NCBI GenBank assembly: GCA_032718475.1
Contig: JAUCBJ010007994.1
Location: 1 to 38,951 of the forward strand
Origin: Nemertoderma westbladi
Taxonomy: Eukaryota > Xenacoelomorpha > Nemertodermatida > Nemertodermatidae
DNA length: 38,951 nucleotides
Reading direction: 5' to 3'
Under the pieces are notes generated by a model. The model made no database searches, was not told the DNA's origin, and was given only the letters and a program-made list of their open reading frames with translations. This document shows positions 10,040-19,555 of the stretch, in pieces. Within the stretch, counting starts at the first letter, position 1. Each line of letters begins with the position of its first letter. Both the position numbers and the translations under genes were made by a program.

Positions 10040-10790
10040 GAATGTTGCGAATAATCGCATAAACTCTGAAAAATACGAGATTCGGAAAATAAACCAAAAT
10101 TGAAATTTTAACGAATTTATATAGGTTTTCCAGACCGCTGAATCGATTGAAAGTAATATAGAAGCCTGAAGACTTAGAAGTTAGCCATTTTTTGAAATCA
10201 AAACTTTAGTGTTTTTTCCGAATAAAGTAATTTTGAAAATTTGAAGTGCCACGCCCTAATTTTGGTGCATCGAAAATTATGTACACAAAGGATTTGAGGA
10301 TTCTATATTACTTTCAATCGATTCAGCGCTCCAGAAAACCTATAAAATTAATTTGAAATCAAAACTTTAGTGAATTTTCCGAATCTCGTATTTTTCAAAA
10401 TTTGAAGTGACACGCCCTAGTTTTGGTGCACCAAAAATGGCGAACCACTAAGTCGTCAGGCTTCTATATTACTTTCAATCGATTCAGCGCTCCAGAAAAC
10501 CTATAAAAATGCTTTGCAAATCAAAACTTTAGTGTATTTTCCAAATCTCGTATTTTTTAAAATTTGAAGTGCCACGCCCTAATTTTGGTGCACCAAAAAT
10601 GGCGAACCACTAAGTCTTCAGGCTTCTATACTACTTTTAATCGATTCAGCGCTCCAGAAAACCAATAAAAATGCTTCGAAATCAGAACTTTAGTAAATTT
10701 TCCGAATAAAGTAATTTTGAAAGTTTAAAGTGCCACGCCCTAAATTTGGTGCTCCAAAAATGATGTACCACTACACTTACATACTTGTAT
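10040..10790. repeat. 161-bp tandem repeat with an inverted first arm
   Basis: The phrase ATTCAGCGCTCCAGAAAACC recurs at 10321, 10482 and 10644, a period of 161-162 bp. Each unit also has a GTGCCACGCCCTAA-type phrase and an AACTTTAGT phrase. A partial copy in reverse orientation lies at about 10080-10170 (CGCTGAATCGATTGAAAGT), so the array begins with a foldback. It is AT-rich, lacks coding potential and is probably the body of a DNA transposon or a satellite seed. Confidence 0.85.
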
Positions 10791-11075
10791 AGAGCATTAG
10801 AGTGATCCAAACCAGTAAAAATAAATAAAAATAGCCCAAACATAAATAATTACTAAATCACGAATGACTTTGTAAAATTCGAAAATTTCAAAAAATTTGG
10901 TGCTGGAGACCAAATTTTCAGGTGGCACCCACATCGAAAAGTAGAAATCCAATTGCAACGGCGTTTTTTGTAAAAGATGCGGCATTAAATTTGGCTAATT
11001 CTCACAAAAAATTGGGCCGGTACGTAATGTGGTTGCATAGTTACAGCAACTATAAACTAGGAAGGGGCCGATTCG

Positions 11076-11103
11076 CCCCCCCCCCCCCCCCCCCCCCCCC
11101 CCC
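11076..11103. repeat. Homopolymer of 28 C
   Basis: An uninterrupted run of C begins 14 bp beyond the stop codon of the minus-strand spliced gene at 11117. On the mRNA strand it would be a G28 run in the 3' UTR, able to form a G-quadruplex-like structure. Confidence 0.95.
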
Positions 11104-11116
11104 AGTGGTAATAGGG

Positions 11117-12820
11117 TTAATCTGCGTTCACGGATGGTAGTTGATACAGCTGGTAGTATTGCACCATGTATTGCTTGGCGTTTGCTATGCGTGTTGCCTC
11201 TAGCTGATGTTCATGGCTGCCCTTAGCAGTCAATGGCGTAGCTAGGGTTTTAGATTGGGAGGTGGGCTATTTTTGCAAAATTTTTGGAGATTTATTAGAC
11301 TTGACAATGGTATAAATTTTGACCCATTCGAATATATTATAGTATGACATGATAATGTTAATGTTTCAAAAATATTGACTGTACTGTTCGCGCTTTTAAG
11401 ACTTCGAATAATTTTCAACATCAAATTTTATTATCACAGAAATCTTGCTTAATTTTTCCAAACGTGTTTACACAACACTTTAGGGGTTTATATATAAAAT
11501 AATACTATACCTTCTGAATCAATGTCTTCCGAGCCTTCGTCACTTTCATCGACATCCTCCACTGCCACAGATTCCCGATAGAACGGCTTATATCCGACTT
11601 TGGGCCGCCATCTAGTGCTTGGCGATGGTATACCACTAGCCCAACTAAAGAACAACATTATGTTATATTTTTTGTACGCCCTCAGGCGGGGCAGCTAGTG
11701 AAACCATTATTTTAACAATATGATTATAATTATACTTAATGAAATGTATTCCTCTTGCTATCCACATTATGTTCGCGCTTTTTTGGTTAGCGTCTCCGTG
11801 GGAGCAAAAGTCGGCAAATGACTTCCAGGTTGGATCGAACTAATGACCTACAAGTAGGAAGTCTGACGCTCAAACCATTCCGATAGTGGCACAGATTAAA
11901 GGTAGACCTGGAAATACTACTATAATAAACCTATAATAATATGAAGCCACTCATTCAACCAAAATAACAAAGATTTATTTGAGACCGAATTAATTAACAA
12001 CGTTTCAATACCCTTACATATACCGTACATGTACCTTAGAGCCTTAACAACCATGTGGGCCTATGCTATGGGATCCTAAAGAGATGGGTAAGGACCTGGA
12101 GGAATAGAGAGTGGTAGACTTACGGAGCAGGATTACACGTTGGGAGTAAGTGTGGGGCCCAATCAGGCCTTACAGTTAAAAGCCAAGAAAGAGGGTTGCC
12201 TCCGGGTTGACTAATTTATGATATGTTTACTCATCTAGGGTTGACTAATTAATAAATTAATAGTACATTTTTGCCTAATATTAAATATTTACATTTATTA
12301 TTTATCATTTACACCGAGGCGAGATCTTTAATATTCTAATAAAAAGTACTATCCTCACCTCCGCTTCCTTCTATTTGTCTCAACTATCTCAGATCCAATC
12401 ATATGGTCGTGAACTATTCTAGTACAAACGACTTTACGATGCCCAGGCCCTTTCCATGTTGGCTAAACATAATTTTTTAAATTATTATAATATAAAATTC
12501 AACCACTGACTCAATTTAAAAGCATTGGCGTAGTTAACTGCAAAAACGGCGGTGATATTACATTTATCTTGGTGAAACGGTGATTACAACTAGCTGGTAA
12601 ACGGTCGTATTAGACCTACAGTAACTGCTAAAGCTAAGATAGTAGGCCTACTGCCTACTCTCTAATATGGAAATGGCAAGATTGACATGTTAGGCCTACC
12701 GCAATATGCCGCAATAATTATATAGCTGCAGTTATTGGGATCTATTATTACCTTGTATGGAGAGGAGGATTTCACCTCTGGTATTTCGAAGCTAAAATTT
12801 AACTCGGTATTAATATCCAT
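11117..12820 (-). CDS. Four-exon small gene, acidic ~138-aa protein, family unknown
   Basis: Exons were found by matching splice sites and reading phase. Exon 1, 12820-12752, runs from MDINTELNFSFEIP to SSSPYK and ends AAG|GTAATA in phase 0. Exon 2, 12462-12359, follows GTTTAG and reads PTWKGPGHRKVV to TNRRKR, ending AG|GTGAGG with two bases over. Exon 3, 11644-11511, follows TTCTTTAG and supplies the missing base. It reads WASGIPSPSTRWRPKVGY then the acidic VAVEDVDESDEGSED, ending GAAG|GTATAG, or six bases later at ATA|GTATTA. Exon 4, 11221-11117, follows GCTAAG; it reads GSHEHQLEATRIANAK, then QYMVQYYQLYQL, and ends with TAA. Exons 1-3 agree in phase. Exon 4 agrees only with the second donor or with a later acceptor, so that junction is less sure. 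Introns are about 290, 714 and 285 bp. I do not recognise the protein; it is small, with a basic centre, an acidic patch and a Tyr/Gln-rich C-terminus. Confidence 0.65.
11765..11893 (-). mobile_element. tRNA-derived SINE-like head inside intron 2
   Basis: On the minus strand an A-box-like TATCGGAATGG (11885-11875) is followed about 33 bp later by a near-perfect B box, AGTTCGATCC (11841-11832). The spacing and the partly pairing anticodon region (loop CTTCCTA) fit a decayed tRNA promoter, as in SINEs. The cloverleaf is too degraded for a working tRNA. It lies within the second intron of the spliced gene, in the same orientation. Confidence 0.55.
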
Positions 12821-12924
12821 TTTCCTTCGGTTTATTTATTTTATAACTTCGTTGCTTTTAAAATGTAGAAACTTTACTAATTTCTTGCCTTAAGAGAAAG
12901 TGAAACTAACTCGCTGGATGATTC

Positions 12925-12970
12925 CAGAAACGTCATCATTGCTCCTTCAAATTCGATAACAGCCAATCAC
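12925..12970 (-). promoter_or_regulatory. Candidate promoter motifs: CRE-like and CCAAT
   Basis: About 110-150 bp upstream of the ATG at 12820 lie TGACGT (minus strand, 12935-12930) and an inverted CCAAT box (GATTGG on the minus strand, CCAAT at 12963-12967). This pair is common in CpG-poor housekeeping promoters of animals. Function is inferred from position only. Confidence 0.4.
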
Positions 12971-12974
12971 AAAC

Positions 12975-14440
12975 GGTTGGCAAAATCAGTGTTCAACCAT
13001 TCATCCGATCACCCTTATAATGATGTCATTGGATATATTAATAAAATAAATTGGTTTGCATTGAACTTTATTTTAGTAAGCATATAATAGGACAAACAAT
13101 AATAGGCACAAATTTATTGAAAAAGAAGAAATATATAACACGTTTATGAGTAGACATATATTAGTTATTATTATTCTTATTGTCAAAGTTGACTGTTATT
13201 GGTTGATCATAATAATGTATACCGTAGTAGTACTGTACCTACTGACATAAATAAAACGTTGTAGTACATAAGTACGTATTTACTATATACGTATTTAATT
13301 AATACACAAATTAAATTTAGTTGTTATAACAACTATATTTGCATATGGGGAACAATTCAAAACTAAATTTAAATGTTAATAAAATAAAAGCCAAAACACA
13401 AAATAAGAAGAAAACATTGCGTGTCATCGAATTACTGTTAATTGTGTATATATGTAATCTATCGCAATTATAAATCCTAAATCGTGACCCCTTCCTTACC
13501 ACAGCTTCTAAAGGGTACAGAATGTTTCATAATCGTTGCTGTCTACATATCAGCTCAATACAAGAGGGGAGGGGGAGACATAACAAATAACATCACGGTT
13601 TAGTGAGACATCATGATATATTGAGTGGGTGTTATTGTGAAACTTAAGAAAAGGACAAAATATGCTAAAAATGTGTTACCCACCACACGACCCCCGCCCC
13701 CACACACCCACCACTCCCTTTCAAACACATAAACAAATCTTTGAAACCAATTTTTTAAATAGCTTATACGCACCAAGGAAATGCACCTTCCTTATAGAAA
13801 ATAATAAAAAATGTTACCAAATTATAATATTACTAAACATAAATTGTCTCTAACTACTATTTCTACTTTCTTAAAATTTAATTTATTAAATAACTAATTT
13901 AATGCCGTATCTATTAAATACAAATCTGTCTACATCTCCTAAATTTATGGACTACTGTAGAGAGGTTTCACTGCAGTTAGCATAAGGGATTTTCGTATTC
14001 AAGTAAATCTCGATCAAAAAGTAAACGAACAAAAATTAAACGAAAATGTCAATGTCAAAAACACGGAACTGCCAAGAGAAAACAAAACTAAGCAATAATT
14101 TATCATCAAGCAATTAAAGCAGATTCATACTAATGATTTATACCATAACCGGTTTCTGGGGCTAGGCTAAACTGTAAGCCATTACCGAACTGTTATAATT
14201 GTATTAGGAACGCTTTCCAGAAGTAGTTGTGGATATATGCTTGCGGGTCAGAGGCTAGTAATTATGCCTGAGAAAGTATTGTAAAAACACAAGCGCATTT
14301 GGAGGGGGCGTCCCCCTGCTATGGTGTTTCATTGTTATGCTGTACAAAGGCGTCGTGACACATGTATCTTTGTAAGAAATCAACAATTGCAAATATGTCT
14401 TTTGATAACTACAAGAATATAATATAAATACTGAATTTAT
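12975..14440. other. AT-rich intergenic DNA, no gene seen
   Basis: No exon with good splice sites, no transposon protein and no long repeat were found. There are scattered T/A runs and a C-rich patch (CCACCACACGACCCCCGCCC, 13680-13699). Short open frames at 13317-13502 and 13662-13853 look random. Confidence 0.45.
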
Positions 14441-14446
14441 TGCAGA

Positions 14447-14580
14447 TTTCCACCGGTGTAACAGCAGATCCTGTCCCGTCAGAATCGGTACCCCTGGAAC
14501 TAGCGAACTGAATCCCCCCCCCCCCCCCCCCCCCCGTACTTAATCGGCGAGGGGGACAGATTCTGCTGTTACACCGGTAT
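14447..14580. mobile_element. Foldback element with a C22 loop
   Basis: Arms of about 28 bp face each other: ACCGGTGTAACAGCAGA at about 14451 and its complement TCTGCTGTTACACCGGT at about 14562-14578, extending into CTGTCCC/GGGGACAG. The loop contains a 22-C run (14514-14535). The arrangement fits a small MITE-like or foldback element. It lies about 160 bp beyond the stop codon of the 14737 exon, so it may be in that gene's 3' UTR. Confidence 0.75.
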
Positions 14581-14736
14581 GGAGTCCCAGGAAACACGCA
14601 GGCCACAACTCGAAAATTTATGTAACATAACGGAGTAATATTTGGGTACTTTAATGTAAATAATTTATATATTTGACGCGTGTTACGTTAGCCACTGTCA
14701 ATCGAATTGCGAATTGTTTCCGTTTCAATATTTAGT

Positions 14737-14953
14737 TCATGGATTTTCAATAACATATATAAACTCAAACATATCCGGCAAAGGATCGGTGTCTGTGCAT
14801 TCCATAACGATCATAACAAGGCCGTCGATAGAGTCGAATTCTAGAGCGACGCCATCAGCATTGGGGTCTCCCTTGCCGTTGAATGCGAGGACCTCAGTGT
14901 CTTCTCTAACTTCGTAAATTTTAACCCCGGGGTCTTTTGGGGAAACTACAGCC
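14737..14953 (-). CDS. Terminal coding exon of an unidentified host gene
   Basis: A strong 3' splice site (T-rich tract then CATTGCAG, 14961-14954) is followed by an open frame of about 72 codons ending in TGA at 14737. The exon begins with the last base of a split codon, then AVVSPKDPGVKIYEVRE, TEVLAFNGKGDPNADG, VALEFDSIDGLVMIVM and ECTDTDPLPDMFEF. The composition is GC-richer than its surroundings, as expected of coding DNA, and the alternating hydrophobic pattern suggests a beta-strand domain. I do not recognise the family. The upstream exons should lie at higher coordinates, but I could not find one with a matching phase before 17000. They may be beyond the repeats, or the exon may be a remnant. 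Confidence 0.6.
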
Positions 14954-15020
14954 CTGCAATGAAAATGAAAAGAATATATATATTTTTTTAATGTTTTAAC
15001 ATCCATAGATTGTATTTTTT

Positions 15021-15195
15021 ATTAAATAATTTAAACAGGACTTAGGATGATCCTACTCTGTAGCAAATGGAGCTGACAAATGAATTCGCCACCAGCGGGG
15101 ATCGAACTCGCGTCTCCCACAGGTGGCGAATATATTTTTTCCGCTCCATTTGCTATAGAGTTGGATCATCCTGTCCTGTTTAAATTACTTAATAA
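15021..15195. mobile_element. 175-bp palindromic element with tRNA-like core
   Basis: Outer arms of about 52 bp (15021-15073 and 15142-15195; for example GTAGCAAATGGAGC against GCTCCATTTGCTAT) are imperfect complements. An inner stem, ATTCGCCACC/GGTGGCGAAT, encloses a B-box-like GAGTTCGATCC on the minus strand (at about 15100-15110) with a T-arm that pairs at four of five positions. It looks like a MITE or inverted pair grown around a tRNA-derived fragment. Confidence 0.75.
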
Positions 15196-15416
15196 CATTT
15201 TTTTTTGAAGATACACCCTTAGACCCAGGGTAAATTGAATTCTCAATATTTCAATAAAATTACGGATGTTAAATTATATACAGTGTAGTCACATTAAAGC
15301 AATAAAATTTCATACCGAGCTTACTTTTTATTTATTGACAGTACTCTCTCATATTCTAAAAGTATAATATCAAAATTATACATGAATGGGATAATTTTTG
15401 GGCTCGTTAAAGCCAA

Positions 15417-16060
15417 GGAATGCCTGTTCACCACCATGGGTGATCTTCCACAGTAAACCCTTCCACTACTGTTTCCTAAAGGAATGCCTGTTCACCACCA
15501 TGGGTGATCTTCCTCCACAGTAAACCCTTCCACTATGTTTCCTAAAGGAATGCCTGTTCACCACCATGGGTGATCTTCCTCCACAGTAAACCCTTCCACT
15601 CTGTTTCCTTAAGGAATGCCTGTTCACCACCATGGGTGATCTTCCTCCACAGTAAACCCTTCCACTCTGTTTCCTTAAGGAATGCCTGTTCACCACCATG
15701 GGTGATCTTCCACAGTAAAGCCTTCCACTCTGTTTCCTAAAGGAATCCCTGTTCACCACCATGGGTGATCTTCCTCCACAGTAAACCCTTCCACTCTGTT
15801 TCCAAAAGGAATGTCTGTTCACCACCATGGGTGATCTCCCACAGTAAACCCCTCCACTCTGTTTCCTAAAGGAATGTCTGTTCACCATCATGGGCGATCT
15901 TCCACTGTAAACCATTCAACTCTGTTTCCTAAATGAATGTCTGTTCACCATCATGGCATGGGTGGTCTTCTTCCACAGCAAACCCTTCGACTCTGTTTCC
16001 TAAAGAAATGCCTGTCCATCACCATGGGTTATCTTCCACAGTAAACAAGTTACAACGGTT
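15417..16060. repeat. Minisatellite, 63/66-bp units, about ten copies
   Basis: Units start with GGAATGCCTGTTCACCACCA at 15417, 15481, 15547, 15613, 15679, 15742, 15808, 15871, 15934 and 16006. Spacings are 64, 66, 66, 66, 63, 66, 63, 63 and 72 bp; most differ by one CCT triplet. Because nearly all are multiples of three, the minus strand stays open for 149 codons (15466-15915) with a 21/22-residue repeat containing CGGRSPMVVNRHSFRKQ. Coding is not proven; the frame ends where a 64-bp unit breaks the phase. Confidence 0.9.
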
Positions 16061-16505
16061 CCCATTTATCGAACTGTTAAGGATGAAAGCCAAGGTTAGG
16101 CGGTTAGGTTAGGCCAAGGTTTGAGCTGTTTCGACCTACAGTCGATTGCGTTGACACGCGATATTTTTCATGGTTAGGGGTATATCACCAGAAACCCGAT
16201 GAGTTGACTTACAGTAATGTAACAAACATTTTATATACCCGTAAGTTTTTTGGTTTACCAGTGAACAGTATTTTGGAATGCGTCCACAGCGATTCCAATT
16301 AAGTATCTGCCTTACTCAATGTTAAATAAATAATTTTCTGGAACGTGAATTTTTATAAAACTAAGTGTAAAGTTTATTATCTATTTTGATCCACTTTCAA
16401 ATTTATCACACCTTTTCATTTTTTCATGCGCATTTACCACATAATGTTACAATTTTGAAACAAAATCAAATGTGTGATGTGTGCCTTTTTAAGATGTGTC
16501 TCAAA
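16061..16505. other. Unassigned spacer
   Basis: No gene was recognised. GGTTAGG phrases near 16095-16115 are too few to be a telomere-type array. The part around 16295-16350 resembles 1540-1590, suggesting a small dispersed repeat. Confidence 0.35.
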
Positions 16506-16508
16506 AAG

Positions 16509-17490
16509 TTATGGGCTTTCAACCATGCTTATAAAATTATACACTGGCTGGTCCGCACGGCGAAAGCAATGTCCTACAAAGCGGAGGCGACTCCGTTCAA
16601 GTGTCAAGCTAGGGGAGACTAATGGAACACCTCCAATGTTGTATAGTGTCTGATTGGAGATGTGTTGATTGTACTTGACACAATGAACCCGGCGTAGCAT
16701 TCTTGTGAAAGTTCCATCCGAGATTTGCTATCCTCTGCAGTTAGAGCCCAGCATGGATTCCCATGTAAGAGTACTGGACGGGTACTACATAGCTGCCCTA
16801 AATAATCGAATTTTGAGATTTCGTTTTATTCTATGGAACTTACAAATCGTGACAGACCCTATAAATGCTGCCCTTTACGTATCTCAAGGTCTTCAACTGA
16901 CTTTCTGATCCATGATCCCAAATTTCAGAAGTCAACCACGTGCTCAAGCAAGCCTTCCCTGGAGCTTATGCCCTTACAATCTGAAATTTATTGGTGGCTG
17001 TCAAATTTCACTGTCAAGTTCACTGCCGTTAGTCAAAACTGCCGAATTGTAACAATTAATTATATTTATTTACATTATAATTCTTATGTAAATATTAATA
17101 TTAATTTTATGATAAATATATGGTAAAAATAAGGATTATAAAGTTCACTGTCAAAATTTTGGTCTTTCTGGAGTTAATAAAAAGACCAACACTAGAAGCA
17201 GCCAGTTCTAATGAGCTGAGGAGCCGTTGGGCTCCCTCTAGTGATTCTGAGAGTACTCATAAGTCATCAGCAAAGTCTAGATCAGTTAGGTACTTGGCGG
17301 GATTTCCTCGACTTCTGGAGCCAGTAGGTGGAGTTACTATCACTCCATCATCATTAAGAACATAGAACGTAGAACATAGTCAAACACAATTACAAAAAAG
17401 AATGGTGCAAGTGACTGTCTCCTTGGAGGACTCCCCATAACAATACGAATGGATCAGTGTCACCATTAACAGTAGACACAAATATCGGAG
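16509..17490 (-). pseudogene. Decayed LINE reverse transcriptase, palm to C-terminus
   Basis: Read right to left, the fragment starts with the region before RT motif B (GVLQGD-like), then the palm with the FADD active site (LDFADDL followed by an in-frame TGA), ESLEGAQRLLSSLELAAS, and the VGLFINSRKTKIL block. After an AT-rich decayed stretch (16860-17120) comes the C-terminal region: a VLLHG phrase near 16765, FTRMLRRV, HISNQTLY and RLRFVGHCFRRADQPV. Several frameshifts and stops prevent one protein. The C-terminal pattern is that of RTE-like LINEs of aquatic invertebrates (inference). The part from 17190 to 17490 is a close relative of the fragment at 21515-21893. Confidence 0.75.
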
Positions 17491-17494
17491 AACC

Positions 17495-17925
17495 TAGAAA
17501 GCCTGCGTTTCAAGGATAAAAAAAATATGTAACAACATCTGAATTTCGTTGAGAAACAGCTGAGATATAAATAGGCGTTCAAATATTGCAAGAATTGTTG
17601 TTCGCTGTAGACAGTTTATTCTATTTAATAAATACACAATGTTTTGGAACATTTTGTTTAAGTATGAACAGACGCAGAGATTTTGTTCCGTAGTTGCCCA
17701 CTTATTCATGAAATAAGTAAAACGTTATATAATTATGCGTATTTCTTAAAAATAATAAATGGCGAACGTCAATTCTTGTAATATTTGAAGGCATATATCT
17801 TAGCTGTATATGAATATATCAAGAGTCTAAAAACAGGATCCCAGATTTTTGTGACTAAAGAAATATGACCGCCGATGTTTTTAATTCGTGGTTAACTTAA
17901 TAATTTATGGATGATAAAACGGCAA
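17495..17925. repeat. Spacer with a dispersed repeat shared with 27860-27905
   Basis: The phrase CTATTTAATAAATACACAAT followed by TGTTTTGGAACATTTT at about 17620-17656 matches 27862-27898, where the palindrome is the perfect TGTTCTAGAACA. No gene was seen here. Confidence 0.5.
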
Positions 17926-18205
17926 TTATTTGTTTGTTCGTCCGTTCGTTTGTTTAACTTAATAACATGAATACAATATTAATTTCGTATTACTTATAAC
18001 AATGTTACTACTGTAGTATCAAATTGTAGCTATACGTTCAAAAATAACTGAAATAAACATTTACAGTTGAGAGTTAACATTTTAATTACATAAACTGATT
18101 TAAACAAAGTTAATTGTTTGTTAATGTAATAGGGCTATTTTCTGCAGAGTTGATGTCTTTCGCTACTCAATTAAGTTTCGGGTGGGCATTGGTACAACTT
18201 GGATA

Positions 18206-18800
18206 CTCATTGGCCAGGTTTTTTTTATAATAGCTAGTTCTTGCTATTTTTTAAATGTAATAATAGAAGATGTGCTAGCTATCTATTTTGATAAATATTT
18301 TTGTTCTAAAACACATTTTTTTGTTCTAGAACACATTTTTTAATTTTTATACTACCTAGTTTTTTTCAACTTTTTTTTATAAATATTATAGGCCTAGAAC
18401 ACGTGTTAGCTATCACTTTTGATAAATATTTTTGTTCTAGAACACTTTTTTTGTTCTAGAACACTTTTTTGAAAAAAAAGATAATAGTACAAGAATCATC
18501 ATACAACCCTTATTTAAAAAAAAATCGTCGTTTTAAATGATTAGACCTTTTAGAAACGGCAGAATTTTGAATCTAGAACTTATAACACAAAAACTCACAG
18601 TTGTGTTTGATGTTCTAAATAAGTTATATTTTTTTAATATCTTATAAAAAGTACTAGCTAACACAAAATCAAAATTACTAGCTACCATCTTACTTACAGA
18701 AGGTCTAATATTTGTTATAGAAAAAAAACCTCATGATAATAGCCGAATTCATATGAAAAAAGTTGGTCAAACTATGGGTACCCAAGGTGTACCAATGCCT
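18206..18800. mobile_element. AT-rich insertion carrying repeated TGTTCTAGAACA
   Basis: Absent from the right duplication arm. It contains two similar units about 135 bp apart (each with AGCTAT, TTTTGATAAATATTTTTG and two palindromes). Perfect TGTTCTAGAACA occurs at 18322, 18433 and 18452, and a one-base variant at 18302. No coding region is present. Confidence 0.6.
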
Positions 18801-18816
18801 TTCGGGTTTTTCTGAT

Positions 18817-19251
18817 TCATTCAGGGGGAGGGGGTCCTTCCATCTCTCCCATCCCTCCCATCCCTTTTGGCGCCATCACCATCCCTTCTTGTTGTTGTTC
18901 TAGTTCCATTCGTCTACGCCGATTACTCCTGCCATACATACAACATCCGACGCAACATCCGATACAACTCAACACAGAAATCACCAACACCACTATAATC
19001 ACTATGGAATAAGTTTTGACGGTGTCGTAAACCTCTTCGCATTCCTCGTATGTTAAACATTTATCCTCAGTACAACAACCAATGCATACATCTTCTCTGC
19101 ATTCTTCGCATATTTTTTTATTAGTGTTGCAACCCGTAATTGCCGTAGAAGTTACAGTAGTAGTAGTATTTGCATTGCCATCTAGTGCGGAAACTACCAC
19201 AACATATGCTGACAAAAATACATTTAATATCAATAAAGTGGATTTTAACAT
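18817..19251 (-). CDS. Cys-rich single-pass membrane protein, copy 1 (PPxY lost)
   Basis: The product is a 144-aa predicted type I membrane protein. A signal peptide covers residues 1-22 (MLKSTLLILNVFLSAYVVVV). A Thr-rich neck follows (29-38), then an ectodomain with eight Cys (41, 48, 51, 56, 59, 60, 65, 71; CEECREDVCIGCC in the middle). The membrane segment is about 81-102 (IVIIVVLVISVLS), with five more Cys at 96-104. The cytoplasmic tail is basic, then Gln-rich, then Met/Gly/Pro-rich. The layout recalls Shisa/WBP1/VOPP1-like adaptors (inference). An upstream in-frame start at 19365 is possible, but the sister copy has a stop there; the conserved ATG at 19251 is preferred. The tail ends GPPPPE, where the sister ends GPPPPYA, so the PPPY WW-binding motif is missing. 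No intron is visible. Confidence 0.8.
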   Translation of the reverse strand: MLKSTLLILNVFLSAYVVVVSALDGNANTTTTVTSTAITGCNTNKKICEECREDVCIGCCTEDKCLTYEECEEVYDTVKTYSIVIIVVLVISVLSCIGCCVGCCMYGRSNRRRRMELEQQQEGMVMAPKGMGGMGEMEGPPPPE

Positions 19252-19425
19252 AATCACTTTTCCGTCATCTATTTCCTTGTGTGATCTACGTGTTTGATCT
19301 ACAGTAGCACAAATTTCATAGAAAACAAATATTACGCCACTAGTACAACGATGGGGTTGGAACAATAATAATACCTCACTCTATCTCTACCATTTTTTAA
19401 AACAATTACATACCGGTAAATAACG

Positions 19426-19437
19426 TGTTCTAGAACA
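19426..19437. promoter_or_regulatory. TGTTCTAGAACA palindrome upstream of copy 1
   Basis: This perfect 12-bp palindrome lies 175 bp upstream of the ATG. It contains TTCTAGAA, a minimal tail-to-tail heat-shock-element unit, and two AGAACA half-sites of steroid-receptor type with no spacer. ACCGGT lies 12 bp nearer the gene. The same pair precedes copy 2. Confidence 0.5.
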
Positions 19438-19555
19438 ATCAATACTCCCAAAGTAAAAAATCGCAAAATGGTGACAAAAAGTCATACTAAAACATGTAAG
19501 CATTAATTTTTATTTATAATACACTATTAGTTGAAACAGAGTTTTATTCTCAGAT

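Larger units (their letters stand above)
17860..19440 (-). repeat. Left arm of an inverted gene duplication
   Basis: This arm is an inverted copy of 22850-23770. Matching parts are the promoter and 5' UTR (19252-19440), the coding region (18817-19251) and a 3' flank (about 17870-18205) that matches 23500-23770. The right arm lacks the ~600-bp block 18206-18800, which sits between coding sequence and 3' flank in the left arm. That block is probably an insertion. Confidence 0.8.

Noticed and set aside
10922-11140. Plus-strand frame ending in poly-proline
   Set aside because: The prolines come from the C28 homopolymer; the rest has no motif and overlaps the last exon of the minus-strand gene.
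15417-16060. CRISPR array, from regular spacing
   Set aside because: The whole unit is repeated with no unique spacers, there are no cas genes, and the DNA is animal.
16090-16120. GGTTAGG words as telomere-type repeats
   Set aside because: Only two or three irregular copies; no array.
18817-19365. 182-aa version of membrane-protein copy 1 starting at 19365
   Set aside because: The duplicate gene has a stop codon in the matching upstream region, and the signal peptide starts only at the ATG at 19251.
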